This document shows, one piece after another, positions 1 through 9,868 of a stretch of DNA of 64,000 bases (position 1 is its first letter; every line of letters starts with the position of its first letter). A program made the position numbers and the translations under genes. Origin of the DNA: Morchella semilibera (Eukaryota > Ascomycota > Pezizomycetes > Pezizales > Morchellaceae); the NCBI GenBank assembly GCA_009192285.1, contig CM018606.1, positions 548,081 to 612,080 of the forward strand. The letters run 5' to 3'. The notes beneath the pieces were generated by a model. The model saw only the letters and a list, made by a program, of their open reading frames with translations. It was not told where the DNA came from and made no database searches.

Positions 1-114
1 CACTCTCGCTTATCATTACCTTAACAACCACAATCGTGCATCGCCTACCGGACTGTCGGGACGACTGCCAAGACGCCGGGACACTAGCCTAGTCGCTTGG
101 CTTGGGAAACCTCT

Positions 115-250
115 TAGTTAGTAAGGATGGGTGTCGCTTGGGTGTGGTGGCGGGTGGTCGCACGCGGTTGTTTGGGTGGTGTCGCTTGGGTGGTGGTCGC
201 TTTCGCGCGCTCCGGGGGCGGAGCACGCGCGGGACTACCGTCAGGAATAA
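115..250. repeat. Dispersed GC-rich repeat, copy 1
   Basis: This block is built from GGTGTCGCTTGGGTG-like words and ends with TTTCGCGCGC...GGGACTACCGTCAG. Related copies lie at about 3130-3262, 3520-3660 and 7015-7165 in the same orientation. It has no reading frame of its own and looks like part of an old mobile or satellite-like repeat. Confidence 0.6.
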
Positions 251-599
251 TGTGGAATAGATAGTGATTTGGATTAATCCTGAATTATTGGTCGAATGCG
301 GGGCTAATCGATGGGTGCGGTACTAAAATAAGCGATCGAGAGTCACTACAGGGTTGTGGGGAGATAGTCACCCGTGGATGGAGGTTTTTCTTACTTTCAC
401 CGCTAGTATTTATTTAGAGAAAATTATGCAGACCTTGTAGTAATAGCCCTCCCATATCTGCCAGTGATGAAACTAATTAAGGTGCGCAACTAACATCAAT
501 CTTGAGTCCGATCCGGGGGTACGGCAATGAGCTAAGCGAATTACGCTATAGCATAGGTGTCGGGAAATAGGGGCAGGAGAGACGCGATGTAGACGGAGT

Positions 600-1010
600 T
601 GGAAACGAAGGGGGAGGTGGACGTGGTTGAGCTCGACATAGGCTTAATTTTAGTAGGGTGATGGTGGGCTTAATAGTGGTGGTGTGCGACCGGTGGTGGT
701 GCCTCGCTTAATTTTATGGTAGTGGTACTGGTGGTGGTGGTGGTTTGCAACTCCAACTGTGGGTGTAGTGGGGTGGTGGTGGTGGTGGTCTCGCTTGATT
801 GTTGTGGAGTGAAGCCTCACTTAATTTTGATGGTAGTGGTGATGGTAGTTGTGCCCCACCTAACCCTGGTGTGGTGGTAGTGGTGGTGCCTCGCTTGTTT
901 TATAGTGGTGATGGCGCCTCGCTTGATTCTGATGGTTATATGTGATGGAAGTAGGTGCTTAACCATGGTGGTGGGTGGGAGTAGTGGTGGTGTGCGACTA
1001 TGCCTGATCG
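600..1010. repeat. GGT-rich degenerate microsatellite/minisatellite
   Basis: GTGGTGGTGGT runs alternate with a recurring CCTCGCTTAATTTT-like phrase. The same composition returns at 4500-4560 and 7390-7720. Open frames here are low-complexity and carry no recognisable domain. Confidence 0.65.
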
Positions 1011-1077
1011 TGCCTGACGTCGGGGTGGCCTGACGTCGGGCATATTTGACGGATTTCCGGGTGGAAATCGTGAAACG

Positions 1078-1340
1078 CTAATTGTTAGGTTGGCCTCGTC
1101 TTAGTATGACGGAGTAACCCGACGCAAAGAAGAAGATAACAATGATGACGCAGAAGGACTCGAGGAGCACAGACGAAGTAACGAGGAGACCGACCAAAAC
1201 AATGGCAACCCCGGGCAGGCACAAGTACAGGCACCGGCGAAGGCAAAGGCAAGGCCAAAGGCACATGATTGCAGGGCAGGGAGAGTGAGGACCTGATGGA
1301 CCCCAACGAGAACGATGAGAGGTACTATGGACTTCCTCTT
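1078..1340. repeat. Dispersed repeat, inverted relative to 4640-4880
   Basis: The reverse complement of this segment closely matches 4640-4880. Shared words include CTCGAGTCCTTCTGCGTCAT and GCCGGTGCCTGT. One frame encodes an Ala/Lys/Gln-rich stretch in both copies, so it may be a decayed transposable-element reading frame, but no named domain is visible. Confidence 0.55.
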
Positions 1341-1670
1341 TCAGGAGGACAAGATCTTTGGTACGAGAAGCTATGGCTTAGAAATAGGAGTAGATTCCTA
1401 TGTACCGAGATGACAGGAAGACGAGACAGAGAGAAAAGAAAGAAAGAACTAAGGAAAACATCTAACCCCGCTATTTAACACTTCCCCTCCACCAGTCCGC
1501 TATGACTCATACATCAATTCTTAGAAACTCATAGAAATCCATCGCATCCACATCTCGTATTCCGCCCTACCATCTCTGCTTTTACATTACAAATCTATCA
1601 CGCCACCGAACCCCCTAGAACCCAATGACGACACCCTTCCTTTAACACACCCTTTCTTCGCTTAACCATT

Positions 1671-1807
1671 CATCAGCAAACTCAACTTCTGACTGGAGTC
1701 TCCCAACAGTCTCCCAGGTCTCCTGAGAGTCTCCTGAGACTCCTGCATATTTTTTGAGTCTCCTGAGGCTCAGGAGACATCAGGAGACAAATGAAATCTT
1801 GCTGATG
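1671..1807. mobile_element. MITE-like element, CATCAGCAA family, copy 1
   Basis: This is a 137-bp unit with short terminal inverted repeats, CATCAGCAA at the left and TTGCTGATG at the right. Inside are repeated GTCTCCTGAG words and their complement CTCAGGAGAC, so it can fold on itself. A second copy with only scattered differences is at 2631-2766. It has no coding capacity, which fits a non-autonomous DNA transposon. The target duplication is not clear. Confidence 0.7.
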
Positions 1808-1914
1808 TTCCTAAACAATCACAACAGCGCTTCGACTACCGAGCCCTCGAGACTGATGCCAAGGCGCCGGGACAAGATAGTAATTAACTTAATCACTAAC
1901 TCTAACTAACCCAA

Positions 1915-2531
1915 CTATGGTTCAATCTGATCAACTGCAATCTCCCCTATGGGATGCTTCCCTTCAACTATTTCTATAAAGGTAGCGAATGTTTTCCTCT
2001 CTGTCTCTACCATCTCCTTTGTAAATCCTGTGAACTTGAGTACCTGTCTCTGATCCGGTGATCTGCGGACAGGGAAAAGCTTTCTTCCCAGAGATAAGAA
2101 AAAGGCTTGTGCCTTACATGTAGTAGTCTTCAATCTATCCAGCTTGTCGAGATGTGTCTAGCAGTGCCTATCCTTTATATGTGCCCACATAGAGGCCTTA
2201 TTCTTGACAGTATAATGGCACTTCAAGCAATTGATAGCATCGATAATTGCAATATTTGAAGTGCATGCTTACTAATGCCATCTGAGGGGTTGCCCACGAC
2301 GCCGCATTTGCATTTAAAGTAACTGATTGTCTGGGTTCCTACGAAAGGTAATTGTGGAACCTTCTTTGCTCCGGACATCGGTGCTAGCCTGATGAATAGA
2401 CAGAATGTTCAGTTAAGTTTATCCAGAGGAATAGTTAATCTTACTCTAAAGTGGCTACGGTAGGCATTGTTGTCTTTAAACTCTTTGTAGCACATGGCAC
2501 AACTGCGTTTCTCTTTTTCTTTTGACGGCAT
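1915..2531 (-). pseudogene. Broken zinc-finger protein gene
   Basis: The likely start is ATG at 2529-2531. The first exon gives a basic N-terminus and a C-x2-C finger half (CAMCYKEFKDNNAYRSHF), followed by a GTAAGA donor. Further zinc-ligand-like segments follow in different frames: FKCKCGVVGNPSDGISKHA near 2270-2320, then CLKCHYTVKNKASMWAHIKD near 2170-2235 with a downstream HC. The last segment (1915-2133) is an open, charged C-terminus ending in DQIEP. Each segment looks coding, but the frames cannot all be joined by ordinary splice sites, so I read it as a frameshifted or decayed gene. It sits among repeats, so it may have belonged to a mobile element. The exact family is not recognised. 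Confidence 0.45.
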
Positions 2532-2544
2532 GTTAGTGAGGGTA

Positions 2545-3115
2545 TGTTGATCGGGTACATGAGTATGGATAGGAAAGGATGACCGAGAGCTCCATGATGC
2601 CTAGGAACGATATATAAGGATATGTATATTCATCAGCAAACTCAACTTGTGACTGGAGTCTCCCAGCAGTCTCCCAGGTCTCCTGAGAGTCTCCTGAGAC
2701 CCCTGGATACTTTTGAGTCTCCTGAAGCTCAGGAGACATTAGGAGATAAATGAAGTCTTGCTGATGTTCAAAGTGTGTCCAGAGCGATCCGACAAGTTGA
2801 TCTTACATATAAATGTAGCGAATCATCATAACTGTGTCCTTCCTATGTAGGGTATGGTAGCATGAAGCGTCTATTATAGTAGGAGAGATCTAGTCCGAGA
2901 TCTACTGGAGTCTCCAGGATGAGAGGAAGTGAATGTTATCGGAGAGAATTGGGGGTTGGAAGCAGCCGGAGATTATAGTGATTTGGAGGAGTATTCTTCG
3001 AGGAATTATGGAGAGCGATAGCTATAATGATGTAATGAGGCTCAAGTCAGTTGTACGGCTCCTAAATGGTACACTAGTCTGCTTGCATAGCTCCTTACTA
3101 GGACAAATCAGGGTA
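2545..3115. repeat. Long dispersed repeat, copy interrupted by a MITE
   Basis: This segment aligns by eye with 5385-5705. Common blocks include TATATAAGGATATGTATAT, GACAAGTTGATCT and a CTCAAGTCAG...ACGGCTC block. The 2631-2766 MITE interrupts this copy and is absent from the other. It looks like the remnant of a larger mobile element. Confidence 0.6.
2631..2766. mobile_element. MITE-like element, CATCAGCAA family, copy 2
   Basis: This 136-bp element has the same termini and internal GTCTCCTGAG palindromes as copy 1. It lies inside a longer repeat whose other copy (about 5385-5540) lacks the insertion, which gives a related empty site near 5472-5476. That supports movement as a discrete unit. 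Confidence 0.75.
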
Positions 3116-3129
3116 GACCCTACCTAACT

Positions 3130-3262
3130 GGCCTGATCGCTTGGGAGACATCTTTGTAAGGATTGGTGTCGCTTCTGTGTGGTAGCGGGTGGTCGCGTGT
3201 AGTCGCTTGGGTGATGTAGCTTGAGTGGTGGTCACTTTCGTGCAGGACTACCGTCAGAATGG
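3130..3262. repeat. Dispersed GC-rich repeat, copy 2
   Basis: This is a diverged copy of the 115-250 block, with GGTGTCGCTT words and the terminal GGACTACCGTCAGA. It sits at the end of the long dispersed repeat. Confidence 0.5.
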
Positions 3263-3519
3263 TCTCACTTGAGGTCGCTTGGGGGAGTGTTGAGAATGGG
3301 GTCCCTTGGTGGAGGGGGTGTCCCAGAGTTCTACCTTGTTGGGGTCACTTGCTTATGGTGTCGCCTAGATGGAGTTGTTTGGAAGTCACGGCGCAGTTGC
3401 TTAGGGGAGGGGGGGCTGGTTATCTGTCTGGGGTTGTTGCAGCTACTTGAGGGGTCATCCCGACATAAAGGGGTGAAGTCGCCCATGGTAAAGTAAGGTC
3501 ACTTTAGTGAGGGATGTCC

Positions 3520-3660
3520 TCTGACTGGCCTGGTCGCTTTAGAGACCTCTTTGTGTAGATGGGTGTCGCTTGGGTGATGTCGCTTGGCTGGTGGTGTCGC
3601 TTGGGTGTTGGTTGCTTTCGCGCGCGCGGGACTACCGTCAGAGTCAATTCCAGGCGTCAG
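3520..3660. repeat. Dispersed GC-rich repeat, copy 3
   Basis: This copy matches 7015-7165 especially well. Both run from a GCCTGGTCGCTT start, through TTGCTTTCGCGCGCGCGGGA, into GAGTCAATTCCAGGCGTCAG. Both are followed directly by the 20-bp minisatellite, so repeat and satellite were duplicated together. Confidence 0.65.
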
Positions 3661-4490
3661 AATATCATGATAGAGAGTCACGGGCGCCAACTACTAATCT
3701 CAGGCGCCAGCATGTAATGGTAGCCTGCCCCCTGCCTCCAGAGCTAACCCCAGGTACCAGCATCAATCCCAGGCACCAATATTTAACCATAGTCAGTACT
3801 GTGCCTTCAGAACCAATCCTAGGTACCAGCATGTGATGGCAGTCAGTTCTATGCGCAGAGTCAAACCCAGGCAACAGCTATCAATCCTGTGTCCCAGCAG
3901 TCGTTCCCACGAGCTACCAACCACAGGCGTCAATTTTTATTTCCATACCCCCATAGTCAATCTCAGGCGCCAGCTATCAATCCCATTCACCAGCTTGCTA
4001 TATCAGTCATTCCCTAGCGCCAGCAGTCATTCCCAGTCCCCAGAATCAATCCCAGGCGCCAAAATCAATCCCAGGTGCCAGCTATAAATTCCGTGCGCCA
4101 GCAGTGGGTCTTTCGAGCCAACAGTCAATCCCATGCGCCAGCAGTCAATCCCATGCACCAGTAGTCTTTCACAACCCCCAGAGACAATTCCAGGCACGCA
4201 CCAGCATCAATCCTATGTGCCAGCCATCAATCCTGAGCGCCAGCTATCAATCCCAAGCTCTAGCTATCAATCCTATGTCCCAGCAGTCGTTCCCAGGCGC
4301 CAGTTTTCATTTCCACACCCGCAGAGTCAATCCCAGGCGCCAGCAGCCATTCCTAGGCGCCAACTAGCAATCCTGTGTCCCTGCAGTCGTTCCCAGCCAC
4401 CAGCTGTCATTCCCAATCCCAGAGCCAATCTCAGGCGCCGGCATCAACCTATTACGCCATCATTTATAGCAGTCATTACCAGGCGCAGGT
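3640..4490. repeat. 20-bp minisatellite array
   Basis: Imperfect tandem copies of a unit close to CAATCCCAGGCGCCAGCTAT (about 20 bp) fill this 850-bp stretch. Variation is mostly at the C/T and G/A positions of the CCAGGCGCC core. All frames are partly open because the unit lacks stops in several frames, but the predicted Gln/Ser/Pro repeats are not convincing proteins. Confidence 0.8.
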
Positions 4491-4639
4491 GATATTTAGT
4501 GATGGTGATGGTGGTGGTGGTGGTGATGGTGGTGGTGGTGATGGCGTGCTGCCCTGCTTGATTTTGGTGTGGTGGATGATAGGTTTTGGGTATGTTCATG
4601 GCTTTCGTGTCCTAGGAATGTTGACTCTGTATAGATGCT

Positions 4640-4880
4640 AGCATGGGTGTCGGAATATAGAGCTATGAAGGTACTTGAGCTTCAGAAGACCCATAGCATT
4701 CCTCATTGTCCACGTTGAGGTCCATCCGGTCCTCACTCTCCCTGCCTCGCCCCTCTTTTGCCTCTGCCCTTGCCTTTGCCCTCGCCGGTGCCTGTGCTTG
4801 TGCCTGCCCTGTGTCTTCACGACTCCTGGCTGCGCACCTCGAGTCCTTCTGCGTCATCATTGTCTTCTGTCATATTGCAT
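4640..4880. repeat. Dispersed repeat, inverted copy of 1078-1340
   Basis: This is the opposite-orientation partner of the segment at 1078-1340, with the same pyrimidine-rich TTGCCTTTGCC and CTCGAGTCCTTCTGCGTCAT words. On the minus strand it reads Ala/Gln/Lys-rich. Confidence 0.55.
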
Positions 4881-4903
4881 CTCTAGTACTCCGTCACAGA
4901 CTG

Positions 4904-5374
4904 GAATAGTTGCATATATAGTGCTCTGTTTCTCTTATGTCTTCGCCTCTCTAGGCAACGTCTTCTCTTTGTTAGCGATCTATACCTTTGGCTTCGGCCC
5001 TCCTGTCCTTGCTTCGTCCCTGAACCTGAACCTGAACCTGAACCTATCCCAACCCGAGGTGTATCCTGGGTTGAACCTGCTCTTGTCCTCGCCTGTCCCA
5101 TCGTCCCTGACCCTGAACCCGGCCCTGCCCCATTAGAAGGGGAATAGTTGTATATATAGGGCTCTGTTTCTCCTATGTCTTCGCCTCTCTAGGCAACGTC
5201 TTCTCTTTGTTAGCAATCTATACCTTTGGCTTCGGCACTTCTGTCCTCGCTTCGTCCCTGAACTGAGCCTGATCCTGAACCTGTCCCGACCCGAGGTGTA
5301 TCCTAGGTTGAACCTGCCCCCGTCCTCGCCTGTCCCGTCGTCCCTGATCCTGAATCCGACCCCGCCCCGTTAGA
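4904..5374. repeat. Two-copy 238-bp tandem duplication
   Basis: The unit starting GAATAGTTG(C/T)ATATATAG at 4904 recurs at 5142. Each copy carries CGCCTCTCTAGGCAACGTCT and a CCTGAACCTGAACC microsatellite, and ends near CCCC(A/G)TTAGA. Copy 1 has extra CCTGAA units. No gene is recognised. Confidence 0.7.
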
Positions 5375-5384
5375 GCGAATGTGA

Positions 5385-5705
5385 ATAGGGAAGGATGAGT
5401 ACGCGGGTGTGGATGGGAAAGAATGATCGAGAGTTTCATGATGCTAAAGAACGGTATATAAGGATATGTATATCGGAAGAGTGTCCAGGGCGATTGGACA
5501 AGTTGATCTCTCATGTTACTGTAGAGAACCTGTCCTTCTTAGGTAGCATACCGTAGTATATCAACATGACAGTACTAAGATCTGGTGCAAGGAAATACGG
5601 AGTGCGGTACCTGTACAGCCAGGGATGATATAGTAAGCCTCAAGTCAGCTATACGGCTCTCACAATAGGCCGCTTGTATGGGTTTTTACTAGCACATATT
5701 AGGCT
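5385..5705. repeat. Long dispersed repeat, copy with empty MITE site
   Basis: This copy matches 2545-3115 but lacks the MITE; sequence runs directly from TATATAAGGATATGTATAT to GTGTCCAG. The downstream CTCAAGTCAG...ACGGCTC block is also shared. Confidence 0.6.
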
Positions 5706-6094
5706 AGGTACAATACAGGTAACAGTGATGTTGAAGCTGAGGTAGCAAGCGACCGATTCTTTATGATTCTTAACATACGATCAATACCATTCGCAATTGG
5801 TGATACTGAGTCCATGTCGATCCCCCAAATAAACTGGGGCCGAACAGGGGCCGAACTTACCCAATACCCAAATTATAGGTATAACTGCATCGTCTAAGTG
5901 GAAGGGGGGGGGGGCTGGGTGTAGGTACCTATACCATTGCTATCAAAAACCTGAAGAATACGACTAGGACATATAGTGGAGAGCGCAGCATAAAGATGGG
6001 TGTCGCTTTGCTGTGGTCTCTTGGAGGCGGGTGGTTGGGGAAGGGTATCTGCATGGTGGTCGCTTGTGTATAGTCATGTAATCACAACTTCAGA

Positions 6095-6600
6095 TGTCAG
6101 GTCGCTAGCGAGTGATCACTGCACCTGCCCGTCGTTGGCAGGGAGCTGTGGCTAGAATCGAGTGCAGAGACAGGAAGCCATTTGGATGTAACCCCATAAC
6201 GGCTCCCAGGTGTCGAAGCGAGTGTAGAGGTAGGGAGCCTTTGGCTTCCCAATGGCTCCCATGCGCTAAAAGAATATGATTCCATGCGCCAAAAGAGCAT
6301 AATTTCAAATTGCCTAAAAACCACGATTCCATGCTCTCCAAAAAAGCATGTTTCTATGAACAGGTGAACCAGCCGAAAGAGATGGACTTGACGCAGAGCG
6401 ATAGATTATCACTCAGTCTAGAGTCGCGACTCCAAATGGAAGGGTGCAAACGAGAGTTAACTGCGCCCGCCCGCGCCTGACAGGAGGCCATATGTGCGCG
6501 GGTTCGAGATGGCAGCAATGGTCTAGAGGCGAGTACAGAGGCGGGAAGCCATTTGGCTTCCAATGGCATCAAGACTCCGGGGGGTGGAGTCAAGGTGAGT
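6095..6600. repeat. Imperfect internal repeats (GAGT-CAGAG-GGAAGCCATTTGG)
   Basis: At least three related phrases occur here: near 6160 and 6525 as ...GAGTGCAGAG/GAGTACAGAG followed by GGAAGCCATTTGG, and near 6210 as GAGTGTAGAGGTAGGGAGCC. A run of CCATGCGCCAAAAG-like words lies at 6250-6350. No gene is seen. Confidence 0.45.
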
Positions 6601-7014
6601 GTACATGTAGGATTTTGGGTGTGCTGCGTCTTGGGAGAGGGTGTCTCGTCTTGGCGAAACTAATTTTTTGCTGATGTGGCTTGCTTGTAACAGTGGTATG
6701 GGGATGGGCCGACTCTCAATAGGTAGTGGCAGCTACGGGGCTGGGTTGGCCATCTAGGCTTGTGGTCTATCTCTCTCCAAGGTGTCCCTTGAGCGCGCTT
6801 GATGGGCGGTCGTTCGGGTAGGTGGAATCCATATCTCTCTGTCGGTGGTCATTGGCTGTCGCCTTGGTGGAGTTGCTTGGTGTGGGACTTGAAGAGTGAC
6901 AGTGTCGTGCTGCTGTAGTAAGGTAGGGGCTTGAGGGTGGGGGGCATTCATGGGTTCACCTTGTTGTGGTCTGTTGTGGTTAGGAGGGGGGGCACTGATC
7001 GCCCGTATATGTGT

Positions 7015-7165
7015 CGCTGGCCTGGTCGCTTGGGAGACATCTTTGTATGGATCTCGCTTGGATAATTTCGCTTGTATGATGTCGCTTGAGTGATGTCGCT
7101 TGGGTGGTGGTTGCTTTCGCGCGCGCGGGACTACCGCCAGAGTCAATTCCAGGCGTCAGAATGAC
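7015..7165. repeat. Dispersed GC-rich repeat, copy 4
   Basis: This is the partner of 3520-3660, with the same TCGCGCGCGCGGGACTACC core and the same exit into the 20-bp minisatellite. Confidence 0.65.
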
Positions 7166-7720
7166 AGTTTCTAATCCCATGGGCTAGCATGTCGTAGCAG
7201 TAATTTCCAGGTGCCAATATCTATTTCCATGCTCCCAGCATAAATTCCAGGCGCAGTTATCAATCACAGGCGTCAGCTATCAATCCTGTGTCCCCGCAGT
7301 CGTTCCCATTACCCAGCTATCAACCTCAGGCGCCAGTTTTCATTTCTATACCCCCAGAGTCGAACCCAGGCACCAGCAGTCATTACCAGGCGCAGGTGAT
7401 ATTTGGTGATGATGGTGGTCGTGGTGGTAGTGGTGTGCCTCGCTTCACTTTTGTGGTGGTGGTGGTGGTGTGGTTGCGATCTTGGTGTCTTGGTGGGGTG
7501 GTGGTGGTAGGTGCGACCGTGGTGTAGTGATAGTGGTGGTAGAGGTTTTGGGCGTGAATGTGGACTCTGTAAACGTTAGCATGGGTGTCGGAATATGTGA
7601 TGGAGGTGGAGGTGGAGATGGAGTGGCTTTCGTGAGGGGTGGAGACCCCTTCGTATGGGTGTCGCTTGTGTGTGGTTGCGGGGTGGTTGCTGTTGCGGGG
7701 TGGTTGCTGTTGCGGCTCGG
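7140..7720. repeat. Second minisatellite block plus GGT-rich tract
   Basis: 7140-7400 contains a shorter, more degenerate version of the CCCAGGCGCCAG minisatellite. 7390-7720 is GGT-rich. The order minisatellite then GGT tract repeats that seen at 3640-4560, so the blocks appear segmentally duplicated. Confidence 0.65.
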
Positions 7721-7929
7721 CTAGATCGATCGGATCTGCAGGGTTGTGGAAGGTGGCGATCGGGTTGCAGCTGGTTGGGGTTGTGGCTCGGTTAGTTCCG
7801 ATAGGATCTGCAGTTATTGCGATCGGACCTGCATTGTCGATCGGGTTGCGGGGTTGCGCCCGGTTGCGGGAGTGGCGGATTTGTAGTATGGGTGGCTCAG
7901 TCGACCTGTCCATACCCGTAACTTTATGC

Positions 7930-9868
7930 ACCCCAACTACATGAACCTACATATGCAAAAACTGCGTTGTTGGACGCTGTGAAACCTCTGTAATATGGAT
8001 ATATTCCAACAAATCTCTAGTGGTGTAGTGCACTAGTGCATAAATTGGTTCTTTATTTTCCCAAAAGTATCATCCCTTCGTTCGTTTTGACTATAAAAGC
8101 TATTGGGTATGTTAAACCTCTTCTAGCGACCTATATGCGAACCTCTTTAAGCTCGAAGTCACTATCTGTAACCTCTTTTTCAACAGATCTTTCCACTCCT
8201 AGAGGGTATCCACTTGTAATATCAACTCGGCTATTTTCTGTTCATATGAATCGCGGTCCAAGGCATAAGAGCGCCTTTCAACCAGACCTCTTATAATATA
8301 AAGTGTCGCATAATTTACAGCCAATCAAAGGAAAGCTGGGCACGAGACAACAGCGCTGGCGCTACGCGCGGCCAGGGTCTTGCAAGCCGGTCGGCCGCCA
8401 CCCGCAAGTACCTCTCGGAACCCCACATGACTACCCCTGGGACTGACCGATTTGAGTACAGGGTTCTATAGCCAGTTATGTATCATATTGTCGTTTATCG
8501 TTGCTATGAAGTTAATTTGGGCTATCGACAGATTATGCGGAGTTAGACGTCATTGCTATTGCATGGAAGGCTCCCTCCCCCGAAGAAGTGATGTTCACCT
8601 GTGCCCACCCGAAATTCGATTTTGGATTAAGTCTGTACTAGTGTAGTATAGCTCATAAGCTTTTGGAATCTTCACTCTAGAAGAAAGTAAGTAATCAGGG
8701 TTAATCAGTAGAAATGATACCTTCTACGGCGAATTCAGATCAAATTTAAGCGAATCTTTCCGCGTTACGACTTTGCATACTGAACTAGGTGTCCGCCAGA
8801 GCCAGGATTTGTTCACTTACCTCTCAACCTAGGTTACAAGCGCTGGATCATACAGGTTCGCTATAATTTAATAGAAGCGTTTATTCCCGGTAAACATAAG
8901 TACCGGCCAATGCTGGTGGCAGCTTGTTGTATTGTTTATGAAGGGGCTAGGAGTGTATTAGGGGCTCAAATCATTGAGCATCTGGCAGAAAAAATGATCA
9001 AAGGAGGGCCGAGACGGCTGAGCGATATCTCGTGATCGCGGGTTTTGATAGCCCACCCGAATTGTTGGAAGAGGCATAGGTCTGGGAGAGGTCATTATCT
9101 TCGCCGGAGGGTATAGTAATGTAGGAAGTATTGACCTGGCGGAGTGTCAGAACTCTATCAGGAATATTATATGAAGATAACTAAAGATGATGATTTTGTA
9201 TGGGAAAAGAAAACAAATATAGAACTCCTTGAAACGCCCAATTGATCAAACCGCAGCCTAGAATGTAGTTTAATTGCATCTACTTAATCCCTAGCTCCTA
9301 CTGTATCATTGATGATATCATTTTTTTTTTGGTGGGGGGGGGCTTTAAGTGCCACGCAATTATGACCTCAGGAAAATCATGTTTATTCGAGTTCCGGTTG
9401 CTAATCGCCGGCATGATTTACTTCCTGGCAAGTACTTCATGTCCCTACCTATCTGCCCACCTAGCTTTGTTTTTCTTTGATTGTTACAGGAAGGGAGCAG
9501 AGGCTAGCAGAGGTACAGGCGGAGGCGGAGGCGAGGGAGATGTTGGCGACGGCGAGGGTGTGGGCGGAGGGAAGTTTGGTAGAGATTACGGTAGGCATTC
9601 ACCAGTTTACCCAATGTGAGGTATTTGGAAGGGTTTTGTAGGAATCCTTCACAGAGGCCACAAATCTCCCAATAGTCAATTTTCACGTCCAATGAACGAT
9701 GCCCCCAAATAGTTCGCAAGAACAAAGCGTGGTAAAAGGGAATTAATTCAATATAAACGCTAGTTCCTAAAAGATATCACATTAGTAACATTAGTAGGTA
9801 GTAGTAGCCGGGCCAGCCGGCTGCTGCATGTTAAAACGCTGCGGCGCATTGGAGCCCACTCTGCTCCA
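7930..9868. other. Gene-free spacer
   Basis: I see no convincing gene, tRNA or element here. Open frames are short and of random composition. A T10 tract followed by a G8 run lies at about 9320-9342. Confidence 0.5.

Noticed and set aside
3640-4490. CRISPR-like array
   Set aside because: The units are contiguous imperfect repeats without unique spacers, and the sequence is eukaryotic.
4133-4492. Gln/Ser/Pro-rich open frames across the minisatellite
   Set aside because: Every frame is similarly open because of the 20-bp unit; nothing suggests translation.
7383-7931. A 182-codon minus-strand open frame
   Set aside because: It is the antisense of GGT-rich and CGGTTGCGG-type repeats. The product is low-complexity Thr/His/Pro and no domain is seen.
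7930-8300. Repeated AACCTCTT words near 8100-8180
   Set aside because: Only three short matches occur, with no consistent period; not a repeat array.
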